Part shown: positions 46,033-53,450 of the stretch, piece by piece
How the letters are laid out: every line of letters begins with the position of its first letter
How positions within the stretch are numbered: the stretch's first letter is position 1
Origin: Acidobacteriota bacterium
Lineage (GTDB): Bacteria; Acidobacteriota; Thermoanaerobaculia; Multivoradales; Multivoraceae
Length of the DNA: 64,000 bases
NCBI GenBank assembly: GCA_003388555.1
Contig: QQVD01000068.1
Location: 262,387-326,386, forward strand
Direction: 5' to 3'
The notes under the pieces: generated by a model
Database searches by the model: none
Told to the model about the DNA's origin: nothing
The model's input: the letters and a program-made list of their open reading frames with translations, nothing else
Made by a program: the position numbers and the translations under genes

Positions 46033-47595
46033 ATGAACGGCGCCGAGAGCCTGATGCGCACCGCCGCGACCGCAGGGGTCGAGCTCTGCTTCGCCAACCC
46101 CGGCACCACCGAGATGCACCTGGTCGACGCCCTCGACCACAGCGACGGAATCCGCGGAGTGCTGGCGCTCTTCGAGGGTGTCGTCACCGGCGCCGCCGAC
46201 GGTTATGCGCGGATGTCCGGCAAGGCGGCGATGACCCTGCTCCATCTCGGCCCCGGCATGGCGAACGGGATGGCCAACCTGCACAACGCGCGCCGCGCCC
46301 GCACTCCGGTGCTCAACGTCGTCGGCCACCACGCCACCTGGCAGCGCAACTTCGATCCGCCCCTCAACTCGGACGTCGAGACCTGGGCAGCGCCGGTCTC
46401 GCACTGGCAGCGCACCACCGCGACCGCGCGCCAGATCTCGCGCGACACCGCCGACGCGATCGCCGCCACGCGGCAGCACCCCGGACAGATCGCCACCCTC
46501 GTGGTGCCGGCCGACTGCCAGTGGGACGAGGCCGGAGACAGGATCGTGCCGGTCTCGGGGGTCCGCGGCGCGCGGGTCTGCGTGGCCTCGGTCGAGCGGG
46601 CCGCCGCCAGCCTGCGTGATCGCAAGGCGCTCCTGCTGCTCGGCGGCAGCGCCCTCGGCGAGCGCGGCCTGCGCGCCGCCGGCAGGATCGCCAAGCACGC
46701 CGGCGTGCGCCTCGCCGGCGAGACCTTCGCCGCCCGTCTCGAGCGCGGCCCCCATCTGCCGGCGATCGCCCGGGTGCCCTACTTCCCCGAGCAGGGAGCC
46801 GACTTCTTCGCCGGCCTCGACGTCGTGGTGCTGGCCGGCGCGCTCGACCCGGTGGCCTTCTTCGGCTACCAGGACGGGCCCAGCCGACTGATCCCCGACG
46901 GTGTCGAGGTGCAGCTGCTGGCAACCCCGCACGACGACGGCGCCGCGGCGCTCGAGGACGTCGCCGCGGCTCTCGACGCCGGTCCGGAGATCGACCTGCC
47001 GGAGCCCTCCCGGCCGCCGGCTCCCAGCGGTGCCCTGAATCCCGCCAACATCGCCCAGGCGGTGCTGGCCCACCTGCCCGAGAACGCGATCGTCGTCGAC
47101 GAGGGCATCACCTCGGCCGGCGCCTTCTACCCGATGTCGACCGGCGCCCCCGCCCACAGCTACCTCAACCTCACCGGCGGCGCCATCGGCTGGGGGCTGC
47201 CCTGCTCGGTCGGAGCCGCGCTCGCCTGCCCGGATCGGCGTGTGGTGGTGCTCGAGGGTGACGGCTCGGGCCTGTACACTGCCCAGGCCCTGTGGACCCA
47301 GGCTCGCGAAGGGCTCGACGTGACCACGCTGGTGTTCGCCAACGACGTCTACCAGATCCTGCAGATCGAGCTGGCGCGCAGCGGCGTCAGCGAGCCGGGG
47401 CCCGAGAGCCTCGGCCTCACCGACCTGTCGCGGCCGACGATCGACTGGGTGGCGCTCAGCGGCTCGCTCGGTGTCCCGGCGACCCGGGTCGAGTCGGCCG
47501 AGGATCTCGCCACCGCCTTCGCCAGGTCGGTCGGCGAGCCGGGTCCCCATCTGATCGAGGTCAAGGTCGGCCGCGGCGCGGTCGCGGTCCCGTGA
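46033..47595 (+). CDS. acetolactate-synthase-like ThDP enzyme
   Basis: 520 residues, the large-subunit (IlvB/benzoylformate decarboxylase) superfamily. The N-terminal PYR domain holds the catalytic glutamate in LFEGVVTGAADGYARM, preceded by FANPGTTEMHLV. A middle domain follows, and the C-terminal PP domain has GGAIGWGLPCSVGAALA and the ThDP/Mg motif GDGSGLYTAQALWTQ ending in FAND. There is no FAD-binding signature that I can confirm, and no small regulatory subunit (ilvN) is adjacent, so it need not be a biosynthetic acetolactate synthase; a decarboxylase or carboligase on another 2-oxo-acid is equally possible. Gene order with the two IDH-like genes suggests one operon. Confidence 0.85.
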   Translation: MNGAESLMRTAATAGVELCFANPGTTEMHLVDALDHSDGIRGVLALFEGVVTGAADGYARMSGKAAMTLLHLGPGMANGMANLHNARRARTPVLNVVGHHATWQRNFDPPLNSDVETWAAPVSHWQRTTATARQISRDTADAIAATRQHPGQIATLVVPADCQWDEAGDRIVPVSGVRGARVCVASVERAAASLRDRKALLLLGGSALGERGLRAAGRIAKHAGVRLAGETFAARLERGPHLPAIARVPYFPEQGADFFAGLDVVVLAGALDPVAFFGYQDGPSRLIPDGVEVQLLATPHDDGAAALEDVAAALDAGPEIDLPEPSRPPAPSGALNPANIAQAVLAHLPENAIVVDEGITSAGAFYPMSTGAPAHSYLNLTGGAIGWGLPCSVGAALACPDRRVVVLEGDGSGLYTAQALWTQAREGLDVTTLVFANDVYQILQIELARSGVSEPGPESLGLTDLSRPTIDWVALSGSLGVPATRVESAEDLATAFARSVGEPGPHLIEVKVGRGAVAVP

Positions 47596-47654
47596 GCGGG
47601 CTGACCAGCGCCGCATCCGGCAGGAGAAGCGAGAAAGGCTGAGAGGTCGCAGCG

Positions 47655-48677
47655 ATGAAGTACGCCATCACACTGCTGCCGGGAGACGGCATCGGCCCCG
47701 AGGTCACCGAGTCGATGGTGCGCGTGGTCGACCACGCCACCGGCGGCGTCATCGAGTGGGAGCGGGTGCTCGCCGGCAGCACCGCCGTGCAGCACGGGAT
47801 GACCCCGCTGCCACAGGAGGCTCTCGATTCGATCCGGCGCAACCGCATCGCCATCAAGGGGCCGCTGCAGACGCCGGTTGGCGGCGGCTGGCGCTCGGTC
47901 AACGTGTCGCTGCGCCAGGAGCTCGACCTCTACGCCTGCGTGCGGCCGGTCAAGTCGATGCCCGGCCAGACGCGGTCCCGCTACGAGGACGTCGATCTGA
48001 TCGTGATCCGCGAGAACACCGAAGGTCTCTACTCCGGTCGCGAGCACCAGGTCGTCGACGGCGTCGTCGAGGCGCTGAAGATCGTCACCGAATCGGCTTC
48101 CCGCCGCATCAACCGCTTCTCCTTCGAGTACGCCCGCAACCAGGGCCGCAAGCGCCTGACCATCGTGCACAAGGCCTCGGTGACCCCGCTGAGCGACGGG
48201 TTGTTCCTCGACTGCGCCCGCCACACCGCGCGCGACTACCCGTTCCTCCAGGTCGACTACCTGCCGCTCGACAATCTGGCGATGGAGCTGGTGCAGGATC
48301 CGACGCGCTTCGACATGCTGGTGATGGGCAACCTCGACGGCGACGTGGTCAGCGATCTGTGCGCCGGCCTGGTCGGCGGGCTCGGCATGGTCCCGGGCGC
48401 CAACATCGGCGACGGCCACGCGGTGTTCGAGGCGGTGCACGGCACGGCCCCCGACATCGCCGGCCAGGGTCTGGCGAATCCGATCGCGCTGATCCTCTCG
48501 GCCGAGCTCATGCTGCGTCACATCGGCGAGGCGAAGGCGGCGCAGCGGGTGCGAGGCGCCGTCGAGGCCCTGCTCCGTGAAGGCACGCACGTCACCCGTG
48601 ACCTCGGCGGCCGCGCCGGAACCGAGGAGCTGACCGAGGCGTTGTTGCGGCTCATCGACCGCGAGGAGGCGGCGTGA
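47655..48677 (+). CDS. isocitrate/isopropylmalate dehydrogenase family protein (catalytic type)
   Basis: Beta-decarboxylating dehydrogenase, 340 residues, nearest in style to NAD-dependent isocitrate dehydrogenase. It has the intact opening LLPGDGIGPEVTESM, substrate-binding arginines in SLRQELDLYACVRPVKS, IRENTEGLYSGREHQ, a catalytic Lys in TIVHKASVTPLSDGLF, the metal site GNLDGDVVSDLCAGLVGG, and the adenine-binding HGTAPDIAGQGLANP. All key residues for isocitrate-type chemistry are present. Starts 59 bases after the ThDP gene and overlaps the next gene by one base. Whether its substrate is isocitrate, isopropylmalate or another 2-hydroxy-acid is not resolved. Confidence 0.9.
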   Translation: MKYAITLLPGDGIGPEVTESMVRVVDHATGGVIEWERVLAGSTAVQHGMTPLPQEALDSIRRNRIAIKGPLQTPVGGGWRSVNVSLRQELDLYACVRPVKSMPGQTRSRYEDVDLIVIRENTEGLYSGREHQVVDGVVEALKIVTESASRRINRFSFEYARNQGRKRLTIVHKASVTPLSDGLFLDCARHTARDYPFLQVDYLPLDNLAMELVQDPTRFDMLVMGNLDGDVVSDLCAGLVGGLGMVPGANIGDGHAVFEAVHGTAPDIAGQGLANPIALILSAELMLRHIGEAKAAQRVRGAVEALLREGTHVTRDLGGRAGTEELTEALLRLIDREEAA

Positions 48678-49735
48678 TGTCTTCGGATCCGAAACCGGTC
48701 GACGATCGCGGTACCTCCGACGACCGCACCACGGTGGCGCTCCTGGTCGGCGGCTCGGTCGGCCCCGAGATCCTCGCTCCCGTGCTCTCGGTGCTCGACG
48801 CGGCCGACTTCCGACTCGACTTCGAACGCGTCGACGTCCAGGTGCCCCGCCGCTCCACTGTCGACACCTACCTCGACGAGGCGATCGCCGCCACGCGCAG
48901 GCACAAGGTGGCGCTGAAGACCAAGTTCCTGCCGCCGACGCGGGCGCTGCGCGACGACGGCCCGCCGCTGCCCAACCCCAACGTCGACCTCAGGCTGCGC
49001 CTCGAGCTGTTCGCCGGCATCCGGCCGATCCGTTGCCTGCGCGGACTGCCGACCCGCTACCCCGGTCTCGACCTGATCCTGATCCGCGAGAACAGCGAGG
49101 ACATCTACAAGGGCATCGAGCACGAGGTGGTGCCCGGCATCGTGCAGAGCATGAAGGTGGTCACCCGCGCCGCCTGCGACCGCATCGCCCGCTACGCCTT
49201 CCGCATCGCCGCCGAATACGACCGCAAGAAGCTGACCTTCGTGCACAAGGGCAACATCATGAAGATGTCCGACGGCCTGTTCATGCGCACCGTGCGTCAG
49301 GTCGCCGAGCAGTACCCGGCGATCGCCTACGAGGAGATGATCGTCGACGCCGCCTGCATGAACATGGTGCTGAAGCCGGAGTCCTTCGACGTCATCCTCA
49401 CCGGCAACCTCTACGGCGACATCCTCGGCTCGCTCGGTACGGGCCTCGTGGGGGGCATCTCGACCGCCAATGCGATCAGCCGTTCGGAGGAGATCTACGT
49501 CTTCGAGGCGATCCACGGCGACGCGCCCGCCCTGGTCGGCACCGGCCGCGCCAACCCCCTGCCGCTGCTCATGCCGGCGCTCGAGCTGGGCCGTCACCTC
49601 GGCCGTCACGAGCAGGCCCAGAGGGTGCACGCCGCGGTCGAGGAGGTGTTGGAGAGTGGCGAGAACGTCACTCCCGATCTCGGCGGTGACGCCGGCACCC
49701 GCGCCATGTGCGACGCCATCGTCGCGGCAATGTGA
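48677..49735 (+). CDS. second isocitrate-dehydrogenase-like protein with altered metal site
   Basis: 352 residues from an ATG at 48677 with GAGGAGG seven bases upstream; a GTG immediately before it would also fit. Homologous along its length to the preceding gene product, with LRLELFAGIRPIRC, IRENSEDIYKGIEHE and TFVHKGNIMKMSDGLF. However, the opening is VGGSVGPEI instead of GDGIGPEV, the metal loop reads NLYGDILGSLG with Ser where the third Asp ligand (SD in the partner) should be, and the adenine-loop is HGDAPALVGTG. It may be an inactive or regulatory subunit, as in eukaryotic heteromeric NAD-IDH, or act on another substrate. Translationally coupled to its partner. Confidence 0.85.
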   Translation: MSSDPKPVDDRGTSDDRTTVALLVGGSVGPEILAPVLSVLDAADFRLDFERVDVQVPRRSTVDTYLDEAIAATRRHKVALKTKFLPPTRALRDDGPPLPNPNVDLRLRLELFAGIRPIRCLRGLPTRYPGLDLILIRENSEDIYKGIEHEVVPGIVQSMKVVTRAACDRIARYAFRIAAEYDRKKLTFVHKGNIMKMSDGLFMRTVRQVAEQYPAIAYEEMIVDAACMNMVLKPESFDVILTGNLYGDILGSLGTGLVGGISTANAISRSEEIYVFEAIHGDAPALVGTGRANPLPLLMPALELGRHLGRHEQAQRVHAAVEEVLESGENVTPDLGGDAGTRAMCDAIVAAM

Positions 49736-49776
49736 GCGTCGTCGCGGCGACGCGACCCGCACGCCTGGTTCGACCT

Positions 49777-50430
49777 TCAGCCGCCGACCCGCGGCAGCCG
49801 CTCGCCGAGCCGTTCCAGCAGGTCCTCGACGAAGCGCAGCGTGAGGCCCCACAGCACCCGCTCCCCCAGCTGGCCGTGCACGCGGATGGCGTCGAAGCGC
49901 TGCAGCGGCAGCCCCGCGTAGCGGTAACGCATCGCGTTCTCCGCCGTCACCAGGTGGCGCAGCGGCACCCAGAAGGCGTCGGCCACCTCCTCGTTGGGAC
50001 GTAGCTCGACCGCGGCATCGGCGTCGAGCCCGTAGACGTGGGCCGCGACCTCGAGGCGTCGCCCGGTCGCACGGCGGCCGCTCACCGTCGACAGCCGGGT
50101 GAGCCAGCGGGCAGCGCCGAGATCCAGGCCGAGCTCCTCGCGCGTCTCGCGCTCGGCGGTGGCGCGGTCGTCAGCGTCCTGCGGTTCGCGACGGCCACCC
50201 GGGAAGGCGAGCTGCCCCGACCAGGGGTCGCCGCGCCGCTCGGCGCGCTCGATGATCAGCAGCTCGACGGTGTCGTCGCCGGGACGCAGCACCGCGGCGA
50301 CTGCGGCCGCCGCGCCCTGCGCGCTGGAACCTGCCGGATCGGCCGAGCCGTCGTCGGTTGCGGCACCGCCAGCCGACTCCACAGCCGACGCCAGGCGCCG
50401 CACCACCTCGTCGAGATCCTCCACCGGCAC
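49777..50430 (-). CDS. NUDIX hydrolase (CoA pyrophosphatase-like)
   Basis: 217 residues from a GTG start. The Nudix box is intact: the leading Gly pair in QLAFPGGRREP, the spacer, and RETREELGLDL with its metal-binding glutamates. The phrase SGQLAFPGGRREP resembles the NudL-type proteins that hydrolyse CoA and its derivatives. The stretch of residues 20-45 is Ala/Gly/Ser-rich and probably disordered. The C-terminal YRYAGLPLQRFDA and RVLWGLTLRFVEDLLERL also fit the NudL family. Convergent with the IDH-like operon and divergent from the selenoprotein gene. Confidence 0.88.
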   Translation of the reverse strand: MPVEDLDEVVRRLASAVESAGGAATDDGSADPAGSSAQGAAAAVAAVLRPGDDTVELLIIERAERRGDPWSGQLAFPGGRREPQDADDRATAERETREELGLDLGAARWLTRLSTVSGRRATGRRLEVAAHVYGLDADAAVELRPNEEVADAFWVPLRHLVTAENAMRYRYAGLPLQRFDAIRVHGQLGERVLWGLTLRFVEDLLERLGERLPRVGG

Positions 50431-50573
50431 CAGCTTAGCGCGATAGGCTGAGGGGCCGACGGCCGCTTCCGAGACCGCATCCAGCGCCGCGGCTGCGGCG
50501 AAACCGCGCAGTCTCAGGGAGAGCGCGGCGCCGTGCGGACAGCGATGCCTGCGAACCGAACCAGGAGTCGAGC

Positions 50574-50813
50574 GTGCAAGTCACCATCACCTACTGCGGA
50601 TCTTGAAACTACAAACCTCGCGCCGTCGGTCTGGCGGCGCAGCTGAAGGAAGACGAGGAGCTCGGGGCGCTCGAGATCGAGCTGATCCGCTCCTCCGGCG
50701 GAGTCTTCGAGGTGGCGGCGGACGGTCGGGAGGTCTTCTCCAAGCGCAAGACCGGTCGCTTCCCGGAGCTCGCCGAGGTCCGCGACGCACTGGTCCGGCT
50801 GTCGGCGGAGTGA
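50574..50813 (+). CDS. SelW/Rdx-family selenoprotein (UGA read as selenocysteine)
   Basis: 79 residues from a GTG with AGGAG six bases upstream, ending at TGA 50811-50813. Codon 11 (50604-50606) is an in-frame TGA. The reading frame around it is exactly the SelW/Rdx family: ITYCGS-U-NYKPRA, that is C-x-x-U at residues 8 and 11 in place of CxxC, then LAAQLKEDEEL, GGVFEVAADGREVFSKRKTG and GRFPE. Length and motif order match bacterial Rdx proteins, thioredoxin-fold oxidoreductases of poorly known physiological role. A SECIS-like hairpin with GGUCU loop starts 13 bases after the TGA. It precedes the AlkA-like gene by 26 bases. The Sec decoding genes (selA-D) are not in the window. Confidence 0.9.
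50604..50606 (+). other. in-frame UGA, probable selenocysteine codon
   Basis: This TGA replaces the second redox cysteine codon of the SelW-type CxxC motif (Tyr-Cys-Gly-Ser-TGA-Asn-Tyr-Lys-Pro). Family alignment continues without interruption after it, which a frameshift or premature stop would not allow. Confidence 0.88.
50620..50640 (+). promoter_or_regulatory. bacterial SECIS-like hairpin
   Basis: An 8-bp stem (GCGCCGTC at 50620-50627 with GGCGGCGC at 50633-50640, one G-U pair) closes a 5-base loop GGTCT at 50628-50632. The loop lies 21 bases after the UGA. Bacterial SECIS elements have this placement and need G in the first two loop positions; as I recall, the E. coli fdhF element also has a GGUCU loop. 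SelB would recognise it. Confidence 0.75.
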
Positions 50814-50839
50814 GCGAGGACCGCCCCGGGGAGCGCTGA

Positions 50840-51805
50840 GTGCCGGCGGGGTGCAACCGCACGCCGCTGGTCGCGCCGACGGCGCCGACGACGCCGCCAG
50901 CCGCCGAACGAACCCTGACCTCGCCGGCGCCGCGAGCCGAGATCGGCATCGCCGGCCGCACTGCCGAGTCGCCCGCCGACGCCGCCTACCTGCTGGAGGA
51001 GGACGGCACCTTCTGGCGCTCTCTGAGGACCCCGGAGGGCGACGCGACGCTGCGTCTACGGCCGGAGGCAGAGACGCTGCAGGTGTGCGCCTGGGGCGCG
51101 GGAGCCGCCTGGTCGATCGACGCCGCGGAGGAACTGCTCGGCCGACGCGACGAGAGCGCCGACAGCTTCGTCCCCGACGCACCCCTGCTCGCGGCCTGCG
51201 GCGGCCGCAGCCCGTCACGGCTCGCCTGGCGGCTCGGCCGTTCCTCGACGCCGTACGAGACGCTGCTGGCGATCGTCGTCGCCCAGCGGGTGACCGGCAA
51301 GGAAGCGTGGCGCGGATATCGCGCGCTGCTGCGTCGCTGGGGCCGGCCGGGCCCGGGCCCGGCGCCGACCTGGATCGCGCCGGAACCGGCCGCCCTGGCG
51401 CGGATCGACGTCGACGAGCTCACCGCGCTGGGCATCGATCCGCGCCGCGCCAGGGTGCTCGTCGGCGTCGCGCGCCAGGCGCGAGCCCTCGAGGGCCTCG
51501 CCGCGCTCAGCCGTGAGGACGCCTACCGTCGGCTGCTGTCCCTCTCCGGCATCGGCCCGTGGTCGGCGGCCAAGCTGATGCTCTGCGCGCTCGGCGACCC
51601 GGACGCGGTCTGGGTCGACGACGCCCACCTCGCCGACCACGTCGCCTGGAATCTCGCCGGCGAGGCCCGCGGCAGTGACGAGCGCATGCTCGAGCTGCTC
51701 GAGCCGTATCGCGGTCACCGGGCGCGCGTGGCGCGCCTCCTCGAGCTGCACGGAAGGCGCAAGCCTCGCTTCGGCGCTCGCGTGGCGGTCACCCGCTACC
51801 GCTGA
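50840..51805 (+). CDS. AlkA-like DNA-3-methyladenine glycosylase (HhH-GPD)
   Basis: Base-excision repair glycosylase for alkylated purines. 321 residues from a GTG start with GGGGAG upstream. The first half is variable with an Ala/Pro/Thr-rich tail. The HhH-GPD fold occupies the second half: ETLLAIVVAQRVTGKEAWRG, LGIDPRRARVLVGVARQARA, the helix-hairpin-helix LLSLSGIGPWSAAKLM, and the catalytic Asp region DAVWVDDAHLADHVAW. The C-terminal YRGHRARVARLLEL fits the final helix. Follows the selenoprotein gene closely, so the two may be co-expressed, and another glycosylase gene (SMUG1-like) lies 1.6 kb further on. Confidence 0.85.
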   Translation: MPAGCNRTPLVAPTAPTTPPAAERTLTSPAPRAEIGIAGRTAESPADAAYLLEEDGTFWRSLRTPEGDATLRLRPEAETLQVCAWGAGAAWSIDAAEELLGRRDESADSFVPDAPLLAACGGRSPSRLAWRLGRSSTPYETLLAIVVAQRVTGKEAWRGYRALLRRWGRPGPGPAPTWIAPEPAALARIDVDELTALGIDPRRARVLVGVARQARALEGLAALSREDAYRRLLSLSGIGPWSAAKLMLCALGDPDAVWVDDAHLADHVAWNLAGEARGSDERMLELLEPYRGHRARVARLLELHGRRKPRFGARVAVTRYR

Positions 51806-51822
51806 GCCGGCGCGCCGGCGGC

Positions 51823-52533
51823 TCAGACCTGGCTCTTCATGTGGTCGAAGCAGGTCGGGCAGAGGCCGTGGCTGAAGTGCACCCGGGTGTGCTGCGAGAT
51901 GTACTCCTCCACCTGGCTCCAGGCGCCGCCTTCGTCACGGATCTGCTTGCAGACACAACAGATCGGCAACAGGCCCTCGAGCATCTGCACGGTGTCGAGC
52001 GCGGAGCGCAGCTCGGCCAGCAGGCGCTCGCGCTCGCGTTGGGCGCGCAGCCTCTCGGTGGCGTCACGCAGCCCCATCACCACGAACGGCGACGGAGGAT
52101 CGCCGAGCTCCATCATCCTGGCGATGACGTCGACCGGCAGGCCGGTGCCGTCCTTGCGCCGGAAGCGCTGCGCCGCGATCACCTGATCGAAGGCCATCGA
52201 GCTCTCCGCCTCGTGCGTCGCCGCCGGCTCGCCTTCGCCGTCGTCGAACAGGTCGCCGAAGCAGGTTCCCCGCAGGTCGCACGCGCGGTGGCCGAGCAGC
52301 AGCTCGCAGGCCGCGTTGGCGTAGACGATGCGCAGGGTCTGCGAGTCGACCACCAGCATCGCGTCGAGCCAGCCGTCGAGCACCGACTGGAGCTCGCGCT
52401 CGCCGAGAGACGCGGGCCCCGCGGCGACGGCGGCGGGGGGCTCCGAGGCGATCGGGCGCGATCGAGGCGAGTCTCCGGGCTCGCGGCGCTGGTCGGCGGC
52501 GAGCTCGTCGTCGAGGCGTGCGACAGTTTGCAT
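51823..52533 (-). CDS. PAS-domain protein with C-terminal cysteine motif
   Basis: 236 residues, soluble. After a disordered N-terminus of about 45 residues, one PAS domain spans about 48-165: LDAMLVVDSQTLRIVYANAA, AAQRFRRKDGTGLPVDVIAR and VVMGLRDATERLRAQRE. A short coiled coil leads to a conserved tail: LPICCVCKQIRDEGGAWSQV and HFSHGLCPTCFDHM, with two CxxC pairs separated by about 28 residues. This tail is known at the end of many PAS and receiver proteins in Acidobacteriota and Deltaproteobacteria and probably binds a metal. There is no kinase or output domain, so it likely signals by interaction. Convergent with the AlkA-like gene. Confidence 0.85.
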   Translation of the reverse strand: MQTVARLDDELAADQRREPGDSPRSRPIASEPPAAVAAGPASLGERELQSVLDGWLDAMLVVDSQTLRIVYANAACELLLGHRACDLRGTCFGDLFDDGEGEPAATHEAESSMAFDQVIAAQRFRRKDGTGLPVDVIARMMELGDPPSPFVVMGLRDATERLRAQRERERLLAELRSALDTVQMLEGLLPICCVCKQIRDEGGAWSQVEEYISQHTRVHFSHGLCPTCFDHMKSQV

Positions 52534-52782
52534 CGCAGGGCTCCTGGCCGGTGTTCTGGGGCGAGGCCGTCGGCCACGGTCACCTGTGGGTGATCGCCCG
52601 GGTCCCGACCCTCGCGAGCCGATCTCCGGGAGCGGCCACCTGCCGGCGGCCTGCACAGCCTAGGAGCCACCGTCACCCCAGCGCTGTCGGTGGCGCCACT
52701 TGCCCGGCGTAGGAATCCTCCGACGGTGGTGCCGGAGCCGCACGACGCGGCTTCTCCCCGCCCACACGCGCAGCGGTCGGCT

Positions 52783-53223
52783 TCACCAGGAGCCGCGGTT
52801 CTCCCGACTCGCCCACGGCTCCTTCGCGGGCAGCGCGTCGCCGCGCTGGAGCAGCTCGATCGAGATCCCGTCGGGAGAGCGCAGGAACGCCATGCGACCG
52901 TCGCGGGGAGGCCGACGGATGGTCACGCCGGCCGCCTCGATGCGCTCGCAGGTGTCGTAGATCTGCTCGACCTCGTAGGCGAGGTGCCCGAAGTTGCGGC
53001 CGCCCTCGAGCTCCTCGGGGTCCCAGTTGTGGGTCAGCTCGAGCAGCGGTGCCCGGTCCTCCTCGGCCCTGGCGCGGTCCTCCGGTGCCGCCAGGAAGAC
53101 GAGTGTGAAGCGTCCCTTCTCGTTGTCGTACCGCCTCACTTCCTCGAGGCCGAGCACGTCGCAGTAGAAGCTCAGCGCCTCTTCGAGGTCGTTGACCCGG
53201 ACCATGGTGTGCAGGTACTTCAT
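52783..53223 (-). CDS. gloA: glyoxalase I (lactoylglutathione lyase)
   Basis: Isomerises the hemithioacetal of methylglyoxal and glutathione (or a similar thiol). 146 residues from an ATG with GAGGAGGGA close upstream. Vicinal-oxygen-chelate pattern: KYLHTMVRVNDLEEALSFYC with the first His, LLELTHNWDPEEL with the Glu ligand region, NFGHLAYEVEQIY with the second His, and SPDGISIELLQRG with the final Glu. All four metal ligands are present. The tail of 17 residues after them is dispensable-looking. No glyoxalase II is nearby. Confidence 0.93.
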   Translation of the reverse strand: MKYLHTMVRVNDLEEALSFYCDVLGLEEVRRYDNEKGRFTLVFLAAPEDRARAEEDRAPLLELTHNWDPEELEGGRNFGHLAYEVEQIYDTCERIEAAGVTIRRPPRDGRMAFLRSPDGISIELLQRGDALPAKEPWASRENRGSW

Positions 53224-53450
53224 CTTCGTCCCTCCTCCTGAAAGTCGTCGTCTCTCGCTTCTCCGAGCTGGGCCGGCGCGAAGCGACGGGCGAGCGCTCA
53301 TCACGTCGCGTACGGCGCGTCGCCGCTCCTGCGGTTCGTCGCTCCCGCGGCGGTGGATCCGTCGCTCCGGCATCTCCGCCGAGGGCTCGAGCCGACGCCG
53401 GGCCGACCGGTACGTCGCCCGGGAGCCTCGGACGATACGCTGCGCCGACG

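Noticed and set aside
50574..50813. SelW gene as a pseudogene with a premature stop
   Set aside because: The only irregularity is TGA exactly at the Sec/Cys position, the frame is otherwise intact with good codon use, and a SECIS-like hairpin follows. A genome without Sec machinery would reopen this.
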